Positions 31,504 to 44,619 of a stretch of DNA of 64,000 bases are shown here, one piece after another (the stretch's first letter is position 1; the number at the start of each line of letters is the position of its first letter). Below the pieces are notes generated by a model. It had not been told where the DNA came from. It did no database searches and worked only from the letters and a program-made list of their open reading frames with translations. Source of the DNA: Sinotaia quadrata (Eukaryota > Mollusca > Gastropoda > Architaenioglossa > Viviparidae); the NCBI GenBank assembly GCA_028829895.1, contig CM054182.1, forward strand, positions 87,407,546-87,471,545, read 5' to 3'. The translations under genes and the position numbers were made by a program.

Positions 31504-33440
31504 CGTTTAATGGTTGTGATTGTTGTGTTTATTGTTTATATTATTATATGTAAAGAAGTTTTATTCATTAAAGTATGTTTATTGAGGGAACGCTGTAGAA
31601 TGTATATATATTTTTTAAACAGTAAAGTTACATTGTTTTCCTAAAATTAAAAGGGATGTTATTCTTTTCACACAGATCAGCAGTCTACATTTTTTTTGTT
31701 ATTGTTACTCGTAGTCGTTATCAAAAATTTTTAAAAAATGTTTTCCTTGTAAGTTGTAAGCATTTTAAAAATAATTTTAATTACCCATCTTTTTAAAATA
31801 GTTCATTCTTTTTATTTAAAATATTCCCTGTCAAGAGTCTAATACTGTATAGTTTAAAATAAATAGTTTAGAATAAATGGGGAAAACCCTACTTTTTCGT
31901 AACTTGTTTGATTTGGTTTCATGTCCGCATCCGCCTGTTGCTGATATCGCAGACGGATTCTTAACCTACTAAATAAGCGAAATTTCTGCTTAGAATTTTA
32001 TTTAATTTTAGTCAAGGTAACTAATTCAGTTTATATACATTGCCTTTGAGTACTTATGATTTTCTTCATGTATTTTTTTTAAAATTGATATATTTCCCAA
32101 TTGTTTTTGTTTGTTTAGACCTATGCATTATTTCAATGGTGTGAAAATTGTTGATATTTTTTAGCATGCACATAATTTAAAAGGATTAAAATGTTTAATT
32201 AATTAATAGTTTGTAATAAAAAATATTATTTAGTCATGTATAATAAAGTATAATATTTTTAGTTGTGATATACATTATAATTATATGTGCATTAGAATTA
32301 GAAAACATACAGGAAATATCACAATTATGGCTTTAATGTTTTTAGTCAAGCAGTTAGTATTTTAAAAAAATGTTAAGGGAAAGTTTACTGCTATATGTCA
32401 CAGTTTACTCTTGCCAGGAATAATATTTAATTTGAGAAAAATAAATCTAATCTGATATTAATAAGTAAGTAGTTTAATTTTTAATTTTGTTTGTTTTCAT
32501 AAATTAAAGAGGGAAACCAGATATGTTCCTCAAAATTTTGGAGTGTATAGTGTGTGTTGTTAACACTACCTAGAAGATGATGTAACTTTGCTATATCTCA
32601 TTTGTGTTGTAATCACAACTTGCTGGTGATGTCATTTATTTGTATGTATTGAGGAGTTAGTGGCAATAGAGTAACACAGGTAGATCCTGGGTTTAAGCAT
32701 TGTTATAATTACCTAGGTTATAAATGTTGAGTACGGCAATTTAAATTTTTTACAAGCACAGCTCTTTCAAGAATTAGCACAAATGAAAAATATCGTTTAT
32801 TATTATTATTATTATTATAATAACATTTTTGCAGACAACATAGTATTGCAGTGTATAATTTGTCACCTTTGCTGATGATTTATAGAAAATAAACTGATTA
32901 GACTGCTGTTCAGTATAAATACCAATACACATAGTATTTAAGACATTGATTATTGAACTCTCATCAGAAGTTTCTTATGAAATTTATGAATCTTTTACTT
33001 CTTCAAGTTCTTGTTGGCAGAACTGAAATCCTGATCCAGATGGGAAAATATTAATCATTTGCCTCTTCATTAAATGAATGCAGATATCTCATATTGTAAT
33101 TATATTCTGAACAATCAAAACAAACTAATTTATTTACTCTCAAATTCATCTTTCAAGTATAAACACTGAGAAATCTTAGAAATCTTATATAGGAAAGTAA
33201 TATAAAAATCAGAGACTCATTAATCTGGCATTAACAAACTCTTCATAAATTTTTTCCTCTGTCCCAAGTCTCCACTCTATGACCAGATTCAGAATGAAAG
33301 TTCTGATTGGCCTAAGTCAGTTTTTCATATTTGAAATCAGTATTTTATTGGAAGACCTTCCTGTGGATTAATGTGTGAATGATTGATGTTTCAAAACCTT
33401 CAGGGTGAAAATAATGAATAAGAATAGAAAAGCACCAATG
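31504..33440. promoter_or_regulatory. Head-to-head interval between HERC (minus) and gene A (plus)
   Basis: If the HERC start is at 31503, the promoters of both genes lie in or next to this interval. It is mostly AT-rich. A short segment with more C and G (31920-31980, tccgcatccgcctgttgctg) could be part of a first exon or promoter of gene A. There is a (tta)n run near 32797. No TATA box or initiator can be assigned with confidence. Confidence 0.3.
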
Positions 33441-33595
33441 CTGGGTCAAGTTGAAATATCATGAGGGGTGTTGACATGGCACACTATAGATATATCCCAC
33501 AGATAGTTTATGATAATACACAGCTTGGGCAGGTGAATCACAACTTGAAAAACATTTTTCTGAATATTTATTTGTCTCTGACAGAAAAGTATGCT

Positions 33596-34093
33596 ATGCA
33601 AAGTGAGGCCAGACGTCCTACATCGCACACACTTGACTGTACTCAAAATAACAGCTGCAGGCTTTCATTGTACTGCGGGACAGAATTGAACAGCAAAAGT
33701 AACAGCTTGAATAGCATCCCTTCTCATTCCCTTGTATTAGATGGAGGGAGTTTGCAGTTTCCAAGTGACCTAGGCCTTGATGATGGCTTATCTGTAAGCA
33801 GTGTAAACACTGATAAAAAACCATTAGAGAATGTGCCTAAGCTACTGAAAGAATGTGCCATCAGTAGAACTCTGGATTCTGTAACAAATATCCCACTTCT
33901 TAGACCTCAAAATACCTCCTCAGATTCTGTCTCAAAAGAAGCAAGACACAAATTTGAGGGTACTTTCCTGAATCAGGAGGCTATAGCAGTATCACAAGAT
34001 GAATTTAAGCAGATGGCTGAGGAGCTTGAGAAAACCAAACGCTATTTGCATAATCTTTTAAAGGATGGAAGCTTCACATCAATGTATATAGAT
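33596..34093 (+). CDS. Gene A exon 1 (5' limit uncertain)
   Basis: The 3' half is clearly homologous to the end of gene B exon 1: SHSLVLDGGSLQFPSDLGLD against SHSLVSDGDSFQLPSQLGLD, and the closing EELEKTKRYLHNL helix. The donor is GTGAGT from 34094. A possible acceptor (tgtctctgacag, ending 33584) lies just upstream, so this may be an internal exon from 33585. The frame is also open back to an ATG at 33461. Start at 33596 is the first ATG after that acceptor. Confidence 0.65.
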
Positions 34094-37000
34094 GTGAGTA
34101 TCAATGCCCAGTGCTTGTATCTCCAGGTTTTTATAGGAGATTTCATAATATATATATAAACAAAGAATGATACTTGTTTATTTATATAATTGACCTTTGG
34201 AGCTTACTGTATTGGCTTGCTGTGGCTGTGATTAAAACAAAATAATACTGTTGAATGCAGCAGGAACATAACAGAAGAATTTACAAAGAAAAGAAATATG
34301 TGTTGCCTCTAAAAAATACAAAGGCAGACAACTCATAAATATATAAAACTAAATGATTATATTTATCAATCTTCTGTTTTTTCTCAACTCACAAATACCC
34401 TGGCTACGAAGATTGTTAGCCCTCATTCATACTCAACAATGTAATAGAAATACATCATGAATTTAGCATAGTTTGAAACTAAATCAGTGTTTAACTTAAT
34501 GCTATTTTAAATACAATCTCACAATGAATAATATTCTAAGTACAGCGTTCACTCTTACACCATCAAATAAATTTACCAGGATTCAGCCTAATATGATGCT
34601 TTTAACTTGACTTGGATATAACTTTTTTTTAAAGTCAATACTGCAGTGGTATTTAAAATATGCAAGAATATTAAAAATTACAATGGTAAATTAGGTGTTA
34701 ATAAGCCATCTATTGTTTAGAAATTATATTGATTGTAGTATTGGAGAATTTACTTCACAAAGTAACCATCAGTTAAAAGGTGAGCTTGGATAATTAATTA
34801 GTCCCACCCTACTAGTGAGTGTTCCTATCTGTTTGTGTACCATTTTTCTGCTGTCTTGTTATTAATAATGAGCTTGTTGTCATTAATTGTTCGTTGATGT
34901 TCCTGAATCAAACAGCCTCCCCTGACATAAAGTCTTGCATTGTTAATATACACAGTGAGTCAAGTCTTTCTTGAACAATAACTGATCTATTTGGATTTTT
35001 TACACATTTCAGTTGTGAAAAAGACATCTCTGCTGTGCAGTTCATGACCATTAATGTTAAAAATATTCTTAAGGCAATTTCAACATTTGGAAAGGCACTC
35101 TCTAGTTTGTCTTCTGTAATTGTGTTGTAAAGTTCCATGTGAGTGAAAGATGTTTTCTTGATTGTTTTAAACTTATGAAGAACATATGGATGGAACTGCT
35201 GATGCTCTGTAGACAAAGTGTTGTTCATGTCATCTAGATGAGCATCAAAGTGTTGTTCATGTCATCTAGATGAGCATCAAAGTGTTGTTCATGTCATCTA
35301 AATGAGCATCAATGAGTGACAAGAAGTTGACTTGTTCTATGAAACTTTTCTAAAGTTTCATTCCAAAAATTTCTAAAGTTTCATTCCCAAAAAAATGAAC
35401 ACAAATTCCAGTTCTTGCATCTTGTTTGCAATATTCTTTGCCTCCCTTCTAGTGTCACCTTTTTGCAACTAGTCATCTGATAAATCTTCCACAGCTTTTA
35501 GAATCTTGAAGAAAGTAATAAGTACTTCAAAACCTGCTGTGCCAAAGCTTCACCAGTGTGGTTTTGTAATTCCAAAAATGTGATAAATCATTCAACTGGC
35601 TGTCCATCTTGCAAGTATCTGAGCACTATGCCCAGTTGGTCAACATGTGAAAGATCAGGTGTTGAGTCCACAGACAGACTGAAGTACTCAGAAACATTAA
35701 TTTTGTCAATGATGATGGAGTGCACTTTCTTTGCCATTAACTCAATAAGTTCCTCACATATTGTTTTGGACAGTTAGGAAGGGTTGCCTTTTCCAGCATT
35801 GCCATACCATGATATGTAAGCAGCCAAGAATGGGTCAAACTGACTTATTAATTCGTAGTCCTAAATAATTCCCATTATTGAGAGACCCAAAGTTTTCCAC
35901 TCAGAATGCCAATCCTTGTCCAGCCAGTGTGCAAATGACTTCTACAACACATCAAAGCATATTCTCCCAGTAATTGTACTCCTCTACAGTTTGTTTTCCA
36001 GTGGTTGCATCAAGCCTAAGCCTTGTTTCTGAGTTAAATATGTCATCATGGCATCTCGGTGAGTTGTACTTTTTTTCATGGTTGTCAATTACAACAGTGT
36101 TTTGCCAATCACTGAATCCTTTGTTTTTAGCAAAATGCATTGACCATTTGGGTGCAAATAGTTTGCAAACAAAACAGTTAACTGATCCTTTTTGAAGGAA
36201 ATTACAAAAGCCATTTTCTCTTGTATTGTTCACCATTGGCTTTTATTCCAAAAAAGCTTTTCTGTGAACAGTATCTCTTTGGCTTCTTAATGATGAAATT
36301 GCGACATGATTTGTGAAATGGTCCATTGTGGTGCTGACATTCACTGGGTCCACAAGCAACCCAATAAGTACATCATTACCATTAAATTCATCCCACAACC
36401 CTAGGTCCTTAGCTTTGTTAATTTCATCCTTGGTCAGTTCTCTAAACTTCTTGGACATTTCCAAAACATTTACACATCTTGTCGTAGAACTAGGTCCAGG
36501 TTGTGGCACTTCATCATATGCAACATCATCATGAAAATCTGGCCTTGCATCAACACTGCCTGTTTCTGATGAATGAGAAGGATTTGATTCACTTTCTGTC
36601 TCTGAAGACTGACAGTGGTTTTGATCTGGAACATCTTTCTCTGCAGTTTGTAGGAAGAAATCTGTAATCTCTCTTGGCTACACCACACAGTTTCTTTTGC
36701 TCATTCTTTTTTGCATGTTTTCTCTTTTGCACACCAGTCAACTGAACTCAACTGAACATGCTTCATTTTTTTATGTTTACAAGGGGCTGAAATTAAAAAC
36801 AAAAGAGGCAGAGAGGATCATTGAAATGACTCATGACAACTGAAGTTGGTTCCACAAAAAGTCTCAAAATGTTTGACAGATAAGAGACAACTATTTATAC
36901 TAATTAAATAAAGGATCGTTGAGATAAGAGACAACTATTTATACTAATTAAATAAAGGATCATTGAGATAAGAGACAACTATTTATACTAATTAAATCAT

Positions 37001-40000
37001 TAAAGCTGTATGACATCTTACCAGTGCAGTGGTCTTAGATTACTCCACACAGAAGATTTCAAATAATGATAAGGAAAAACCTGCTATAAAGCGGCAATGT
37101 CTGAGATAACCTTAGGGTGCATAATAATAATTATAAGACAATTTCTATAGCGCCGTAGCATAGCCGAGGCTGAAAAAAATGGCGCTTTACATAATACAGT
37201 TTAAACAATTAAGCATTAGATGCTGTAACTAGTCCTGGGTCCTGAGAAGGCTATTGAAGGTGTCAAGAGACTGCGCATTTCTGATGATCAAGAAACAGAA
37301 CATTATGATCAATTTGCACTAGTTTTATCAATTTTTTTTTACAAATCTTCATTCATTTGTTTTCTTTCTCAGCTTTGAGGTGCCCCCTTTGGCCCTGTTG
37401 CCCTAAGCACATGCTTAGTCTGCTTAATGGTTAATATGCCCCTGCATTTATGACTAATCTCTGATAGTCCCAAAATTGGACTGTAGTCACCCAAAGTTAC
37501 ACAATATAACATTCAGTAATACCAAAAATAGTCACAATTTAATAATAAATAAGTTATAAATACATGATAACATACATATTTGTATTATATAATAAAACAA
37601 TATATCTAAATTTTAACAGTACAGTATGTATCTCTAACTTTGAATAAATATCCTACTAGTCTGGGCATAAATAATATTACAAACACAATCTGCTTATAAA
37701 TAGTAACCTCCTCCACAATTAAACATAAAGATCTAGTGTTCTAAAGAATTCTAAAGAATATTTTACACACATAAAAGTGTATTCTTAGACTACGATGAAT
37801 TTTTCATTCAAAAACTTTTTTTTTTGCATTCTGCATTCATTCATTCTTCCACTATTAACAATGTTCACTTTTGTTTTTAAATAAGAAATCTAGCCTGCTA
37901 TATTTAAAAAGTAAAATTAACCCTAACACATTAATGTTTTTATTTATTCTCATTGCCATGTTGTAGACATTTTCATTAATTCTCCCAATACACCTTTGTA
38001 TTCAGCAAGAACAGCACTGTCTTTTCCATGATTGCTTGTTTAAACTGCACACATTTGTAATTTTATTTATGTTTTACCTTTGGTAAATACACTTATTTAC
38101 TCTAAATTGTCATTTTGATTCTTAATTCATTTTGTTGTATTATATTGTCTTTAGTTTTTGTTAGTTGTAGTTTTTATATATGTATTTTATATATAATTTT
38201 TGTAAAATGCTTAGAAGTGTAATTGATTTTAAAAGGCACTCTATTTAATCTTCTTTTATTATATTAGTATTTTTAATTCTTATAGCCACCATCCAGCTTA
38301 GGGTTTTCTGCATTACCACCAATTCCAACTACTGCTGATTTCAGTTGCCAGACAGACTGGCCATCATCAGGACAGCATGCTACAATACAGTGTGATGAGC
38401 CACCTGCAGAACCAAAGAAATGCCAGCATCTTGCACAAGTACATGCCTTTTGCTTTTAGCACTTAACAAAAAAAGAAATTCATCTAATACAATAATGAAC
38501 ATATAAAATTCAGTATATGTAAGTTTTCTATATTTGTTTTCAGAATTGAGTTAACTCTTAACATCTACTTTAATTGGTGATTGTCAAAATCACTATATGT
38601 TATGTAATGATTTTGACAAAATTGAAAGTCAGATTAGGTTACAGCAGTGATTCGTAAAACTTTTTAAAATGAAATTTCAATGAGCTTCATATTTTCTCAA
38701 CAAGAATATGAATACTCTTTACTATAAGTTTTTTAATCAAACTTGATTGATTATAAATCTGTTAATTTGCAATTAGCACTATATAAGATTTACGATTTAA
38801 ATAATTGAGATATTGCATTTTGTCATAAATAAATTTTAAGCATATAATAAACTCTAGCTGGCATATTTGTAAGGAAATATATTAGTTTGCTTTTTATTTA
38901 AAAGTTTTCATGCCTCTTGGAAATTCTTCATGGGGCATTTTTTTCAGTGATATGTTTTTTGTTCAAGTCAGGCATCATCTTATACAAATATAAATAAACT
39001 AAATCCATTAATAGTGTAAAATATACTAATAAAGCCCTTTAAAAGCAGCATTATTTCAAGTTTACCTTTCATACATTTAGTGTTATCAAAAACAATTTGT
39101 TCACAAATACAAAGATGACTATATAAAACTCAGTGATAGACCAACTCACAATACAGTTTAGATTTTTGACAGTGTCTTTCTGAGCCTTACAATTCCTGGT
39201 ATTTACTGCACACACTGTTGTTCCTAAGACAATAAGAGTTAGCAATTTATGGCATTTTACCTCCCCTTATGATGCACCAATCATTTGGCTGAAAGGTTCC
39301 GGATGGTCTATCTAATATTAATTAGCATTATTAATTGTTAATTTCAACCTAACTGCAGATTAGCCTGAGTCATTTACAATTAAGGGAGAAGATGTCTTAT
39401 GGACAGCCTGAGAAGTAAATTTCTCCCTAGACACCAGGTCTACCTTTTGTCTTAATGGTTATAATCCTAACCCCAGACCATCACTACAGCTCATCAGTTA
39501 ATAGGATTCTCTTACTGAAGATTTATTGATCTTTGATATAATTTACTCTTGGGTTGATCCCCACATTAATACTATGAGCAGAATAGAATAATATGTAGGA
39601 GAGCAATAAAATCTCACATAATAAAGCAAAGCCTATAGCCATACAGTCAGTCATTAATAATAATAAATAGTGGTGGAACTAACTCTTTCCCTCTGTACTA
39701 AACATACAATATGACTTCACACCCTATCATGTGAATTGAATTATACAGAGCTGTAATTATAAATGTGGGCGTAGAGTCTTAGTTTTAGTGACTGCTTGTG
39801 AGTTGAATAAATATCACATTCATAAGCTTAGGTTTAATTATACATAATAGATTCATCAGAATGAAGTAGTGGCAAGATAAGAAAAGAATAAAATAATAAT
39901 GTACATGGCCTAGCATGCAGACCTAAGTGACTTCAACTCACACTTCTCACTCTTAGAGATGATACAAAAATATTTATTTATCTGAAATGTAACTGTTAAC

Positions 40001-43000
40001 AATAAAGTTTTGTTATGCAAGTGCAATGTAATTCAGTGTAATTCATATTGAATTGGTTGGAAATTAAACAAATTATAATATATCAATATAGCTCTGTTAA
40101 TATAAATAATTCATTATATGAGGTATTTTATGATCTTTCTTTTGTTTAGATTGACGAACTTAGCAGTACCAATAAACAGCTTCAGAGAATGATAGAAGAC
40201 AACAAGGGTCGATTTACACAAGAAGTGAGTGAAATTTTTTAATGGAGTTGTTATCCTAATGAGATATAAGGTTGTTGCAAGTTTTCATTGGCACACTCTA
40301 TTAATTGTCTGTCAGTTTTCATTGGCAAACTATTAATTTGTCTGTAAGCTTTTATTCACTGTATTCAATTTATGATGATGCCCTCTGTGTATTAATTAAT
40401 ATCAGTATTTTTCTGTAATAATCAATAATCACATTACTACAGATGGGTGGATCACATGTATATGCTAGCCCTAATTAGACAATCCCTAATTCCCATCTTG
40501 GGGATCTTCCTGGCACTTTCAGAATATTATTTAAATACACACACCATAAATAATCTTCCTTCTGTCACACAAGTATTCTACTGACAAGAACTTCTTGCTT
40601 AAGAGATAGGTTTTGATCCATCTTAAACCCCCATCCATCCTCTACCACAAACTAATTAATCAAGTGCAAAAATCAGGTTACAAAAAATAACAATATGTAT
40701 TAAAATCTAACAATATTGAAAGAAACAAAAAAATAAAATTAGTTACAAATGAATAATAGATCAAAATATTATCTAACAAGTGTTTTGTGAAAGCCATGCT
40801 CCCTATTGAGTAAATTCAGTCTTATAGCTACTAGTTATCATCATAGAATGTGTGAGACTAACGCCTCCTAGTTAATGGTTATGATTATTATTATTAATTA
40901 ATCGTCCATACCTAATTACAAGTGAGGACAATCTTAATTTATGTTATTAATAATTCTCCAGAAGACACCACTCATCTCTCTCACTTGGCAAATATGTGGG
41001 CATTGTAAACATTTTCTCTCTTCCACAACATCAGAGACAAACATTTACCATCACACAATATTTCCATAGGTAGAAAACTTCTTACTAAAGGAGAAGACAA
41101 GTCTGTCTTCAATCTATATTTAGCAAGCTCCCATCCATCCACTTTCTTCTCCAACATAATAATATGTGTAAGGACAATAAATTTATTAAATCAACAGTCA
41201 AGTTTACATATAACAAATACAATGAAAAAGAAACCATTTTCGAAAAATTGTAATACCTAAACAATCTTATATCCTAAAATACAGTTCAATAGATTAGTGT
41301 CAATACAAATCACAAGATAGTTCTTATCAGATAACAGAAATGGAGTTATCAGAGATAAGTAATAATAGTTTCTACGTAACCTTCTCTAGGTGAAGCCACA
41401 ATAGTCTTTTCGCACACTTTTTATAACAAAGTCACAAGTTTATTGTTTATACTGTCAATTCCACATATTTCTCTCTCATGTTGTAGAACACTGTTTAGCT
41501 GCTATTCTTTTGAGGCTAACCTGGGCGCTCCGCTGTATTAATTCCCTCGAGCAGAACAACAATTGTAGTAACTTTCTTATACCATAAATTCCACAGTGTA
41601 ATCAGCGTACTTTGCTACCATACATCAACAGAGTGCAGTGTATTCCTTACACTTACACACTGTGGTAGATAGATACTCCTCGTATCTACCAAGGTCATAG
41701 TGATTTATAATTAGCAAACTAGGAGATTCAGGTAAAACAAGGAAAGGCCTCTCATTCCCTGTAAAATATAATAAGGGAGCAAACACTAAGTTTTCAGTTT
41801 ATTCATCTTTAACTCCATTCTCTCTTACATTCATATCTCAACTTTCAGTTTCCTGCAACAGTATTTATTAGCCCGATATACACACACAGCATAATAAATA
41901 TAGCATATCAATTTTATGAGTGCATTCACTAGAAACAATGTCATATCAATAGCAAAATGAATGAAATATTTCTAAGTCCATTCTCTCTCAATTAGTCAGT
42001 TAACTCACCATTAAACTAATGGCTGCCTTTCATGACTGAACTTCTTGCCAACATCAGGTAAACTTTTGATCTCAGCCCATTGGCTGGTCTCATTCTCATA
42101 AATCTTAACCATCGGATATTAAAGCTACTCATCCAGTTGGGACTGGTTTGGATTGCCTGAGCAATTTCTAGCATATTCTGAACTCGAGTGTTTACTCCAA
42201 CTCTGACACTTACAAAAATACCATCATAAGGAGTGTCCAAGATCAGGTCACTTCGACAAAATTTATTAATTTATATAACAAGTCTAGAAATAGAGATAGG
42301 CAAATTTACATCGTCACAGAATGAGAGTTTGAAAAGAGGAAGAAAGGTACATAACATGATTGACCTGACCTCTGCTCATGCAGCATGACGTGTACTGGCA
42401 CATTGGCACTTGTTGTCCCATGTTAAGCCACTGTCTTGTGTCGTTGCACACACATCAGAGTCCTTTCAGAGTTCTCTGCTGACAGTCCTTTTACAAAAAC
42501 AACCTTCTCTTTATGGTTTCTTAAATAAGAACACACTGTTTCCTGTTTTTCTTTATCTGGCAAGGAGAGTCCGTTACCTCCTGGCATAACAATGATTATT
42601 GACCACAAGTCCAGTGCTGGCAACTCCGCAAGACTTCTTTTCTGAACAAATTTCCAGGCATCCCAGGGATGCAGACCCTTAGAAAACCCTTTGCCTTAAG
42701 TCTCTGTCTTAATATGTAGATTCTGCTTTGAGACTTGGGTCTGGAGATCTATCAACGGTTTAGATCCATGATTAAAAACATGTTACGCTGCAGCACAAAA
42801 TGTGATGGTGCATAAATCTCTTATGCAATTTTCTATCCCCTCTCTCTCTTCTCACTTTCTCAAACTTCACTGCAAAACAATATATTATCCCCATATATGA
42901 GACTAATAAAATACTTGAACATTGAGATATAATTAAAATATAAATCCATGCATCCCAACAAAAGTCATTTTAACATACTAAATGCTTTTCTGTTTTACAT

Positions 43001-44547
43001 CAAAAGGATACATAATGCAATAAATATTTCTGAAGTCTAAAATCTCAGTCTGTTAGCCAATTAACAATCAGCTCATGCAGCATTTCCCATGGACCAGAGT
43101 TCTCTCATAGTGATTTAGCAAGAAATTTTACCCATTTTATAAACTTACATGGTGTTGTTTTAGGAAGAACAATCCAACACTTAAACATGGCTAACTGCCC
43201 TTTAAGTGTGATATGTTGAATGACACTTGTGCTTGTCTGACATTCACCCACCACCTTGCACCCTTCGTGCATTCCTGCAGGCAATTCGAACCTACTAGTC
43301 CACCTTCCTATCAGTCTCTTACCGATTTCACCTGTACCCTGATGGATGCCTGCCAGTGTCATTAGCTGTCACAGTGTCAGTCCATTCTTACTCGGCACCT
43401 TAACGGTTCCAGTAGATGACATTCTTGCACCCCTGACTCTAGTGCAATCTCCCAATCTCCTAGCACCTTTATTTAAACTGTCACCCTGCTGGTCTACCTA
43501 GATGGGTGGGATCTTCATTGTGTCCTTTCCTCTGATTTCCACAGTCACACATTGCATCGTGGGAACCAGTCACTATCTAGAATGATGGCCTTAGGCACTA
43601 CAAATAACATGTAAACTAAGACCAAGCATGTTTAACCAGCTTTTTAACAGCTAGGTTATTGCAGTATGTCTTAAAAAAGTAAAAATTATCAAAATAATAA
43701 TAATTCATAAACGATTAAATAAACATGGACAGCAATTGCCCCATCACCCAATTATTTGTTCTTGTTTGATTTCTATTTATCAATGTATTTAAATAAAAAA
43801 ATAAGAAAATACTTAAGGTATCAGTGACATACATGATTCCATTTGCACACTTTAAATTAAAAAGTATTCTTTCATAAATAGATCCAGCGAAAGCATTTTA
43901 GAAAAAGAAATATATTTAAATTTTTTAAAATCTAACCAATCCTATAAATATCTTGTTTCGGATTCATATGCTAAATTATATTAATAATAATGTATGAAAA
44001 TATTATGGTGTTTTGTAAGCAGAATTGAAAATCTTGCTTTTCAAAAAATATTTTGCTAAACGATTGTTTTTATTTAAATTTCTTTATAATGGAATCTTGT
44101 TATTTACAATTTATTTAAAATTCATTTAAAAAATAACGCAGAGTTTGATCTACAATAATTTATAATTTGTAATTTATAATGTCTTTATACATTTTAAATA
44201 CTATTGTGTGATATTTCGTAAACAATTCTTTTGTATTTTATTAATCTATTTTATTAACACTTTTTTTATATTTTTAATATAATTGATTATAGCTTTATGA
44301 CCAGAAACAGAAGAATGAAAACTTGAAGAGATTGCTGATAGCAGTAGATGCAGCATGGAGGTCGAAGGCTGAGTATGCTACCCCAGATTATTTACCCTGG
44401 GACTATGAAATTTGCATCAATAATTTACAGCGGCAGTTCAGACCATCTGTTAGGGCTCTACCAACACCACCCTCTTCTCCTGGTCAGAAGACTGGTCACG
44501 GGAGTGCCAGATCAACATTAAACATCAGAAAACCTAGAAATACATAA
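33596..44547 (+). CDS. Gene A: short coiled-coil protein, paralogue of gene B
   Basis: Gene-level entry. Exons 33596-34093, 38286-38438, 40150-40224 and 44293-44547 all join in phase 0 and end in TAA at 44545-44547. They encode about 326 residues if the ATG at 33596 is used. The product is a low-complexity N-terminal part, a short helix (DEFKQMAEELEKTKRYLHNL), a Pro/Ser linker with SCQTDW, a short coiled coil (IDELSSTNKQLQRMIEDNKG) and a C-terminal domain with PWDYEICINNLQRQFRP. Each of the first three exons has a clear counterpart in gene B, but the counterparts of B exons 2, 3 and 5 are absent. Family unknown. Intact frames and splice sites suggest it is, or recently was, functional. The 5' end is uncertain. 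Confidence 0.72.
35217..35312. repeat. Tandem triplication, about 32 bp, inside the broken transposase
   Basis: Three copies of gtgttgttcatgtcatct plus agatgagcatcaaa, which amplifies a piece of transposase coding sequence and helps disrupt its frame. Confidence 0.9.
36860..37005. repeat. Tandem repeat, about 47-bp unit, three copies
   Basis: Copies of gagataagagacaactattt, atactaattaaataaaggat, inside the hAT remnant upstream of its coding part. Confidence 0.92.
37125..37205. repeat. SINE/LINE tail-like fragment
   Basis: An (ataat)n-like run is followed by acaatttctatagcgccgta and, about 30 bases on, atggcgctttacataa. Such motifs are common at the ends of invertebrate SINEs and related LINEs. 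No promoter boxes can be seen, so the assignment is loose. Confidence 0.35.
38286..38438 (+). CDS. Gene A exon 2 (Pro/Ser linker)
   Basis: 153 bases, exactly the length of gene B exon 4. Encodes PPSSLGFSALPPIPTTADFS, then CQTDWPSS and EPKKCQHLAQ. Acceptor CTTATAG ending 38285; donor GTACAT from 38439. Identity with the gene B exon is high at both DNA and protein level. Confidence 0.85.
38581..38619. repeat. Small perfect hairpin, 12-bp arms
   Basis: ttgtcaaaatca (38581-38592) and tgattttgacaa (38608-38619) are exact reverse complements with a 15-base loop, in gene A intron 2. It is probably chance or a MITE fragment. Confidence 0.7.
40150..40224 (+). CDS. Gene A exon 3 (coiled coil)
   Basis: 75 bases encoding IDELSSTNKQLQRMIEDNKG and RFTQE, the counterpart of the first two thirds of gene B exon 6. 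It is shorter by 14 codons because the donor GTGAGT occurs earlier. Acceptor GTTTAG ending 40149. Confidence 0.83.
40480..43620. mobile_element. Compound repetitive insertion in gene A intron 3
   Basis: A block less AT-rich than the flanks. It has internal similarities (cccccatccatcc at 40629 and ctcccatccatcc at 41130; aaatatttctaagtcc at 41966 and aaatatttctgaagtc at 43024) and a family R copy. It has no intact transposase or polymerase frame. I infer a decayed mobile element or nested elements; class and ends are not determined. Confidence 0.45.
41790..42320 (+). repeat. Best copy of interspersed repeat family R
   Basis: It matches three other places in the window (6435-6610, 28690-29175 and, inverted, 63765-64000). 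On the minus strand it is open for 75 codons (42240-42016) including NMLEIAQAIQTSPNWMSSF. The copies do not share an intact frame, so I do not call it a gene. The family looks like the remains of a mobile element. Confidence 0.7.
44293..44547 (+). CDS. Gene A terminal exon
   Basis: Acceptor GATTATAG ending 44292; open for 84 codons to TAA at 44545. Starts LYDQKQKNENLKRLLIAVDA, continues with PDYLPWDYEICINNLQRQF and ends in a basic Ser/Pro-rich tail (TPPSSPGQKTGHGSARS). The counterpart in gene B would lie beyond the right edge. I do not recognise the domain. Confidence 0.75.
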   Translation, partial: LYDQKQKNENLKRLLIAVDAAWRSKAEYATPDYLPWDYEICINNLQRQFRPSVRALPTPPSSPGQKTGHGSARSTLNIRKPRNT

Positions 44548-44619
44548 TTTTTAATATGAAACAATTCTTTTCTCTTAAAACTTATGCATGATGAAAACAC
44601 AGCACCAATAATTTATAAT

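Larger units (their letters stand above)
34908..37444 (-). pseudogene. Broken hAT transposase of the ZMYM1-like type, inside gene A intron 1
   Basis: Minus-strand remnants run in order from 36509 to 34911. They include a TTF/ZMYM-like zinc-finger part (CNFLQKGSVNCFVCKLFAPK and HEKKYNSPRCHDD, 36236-35952) and a catalytic-region piece (SEYFSLSVDSTPDLSHVDQL, about 35690-35630). The C-terminal hAT dimerisation region follows (FPNVEIALRIFLTL, then AEMSFSQLK and ERLDSLCILTMQ, 35228-34911). Frameshifts and stops separate them. The 5' terminus is visible at 37444: read on the minus strand it starts caggggcatattaacc, a hAT-like inverted-repeat end. The other end was not found. Confidence 0.85.

Noticed and set aside
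33461..33595. Upstream extension of gene A exon 1 to ATG 33461
   Set aside because: The extension has no similarity to gene B and is followed by a good acceptor (tctctgacag) at 33584, so it is more likely intron or 5' UTR. Not excluded.
36470..36688. Separate 72-codon frame upstream of the hAT remnant
   Set aside because: Overlaps the transposase N-terminal frame on the same strand and is most likely its frameshifted shadow.
42016..42240. 75-codon minus-strand frame as a gene
   Set aside because: It belongs to interspersed repeat family R, whose other copies lack the open frame.
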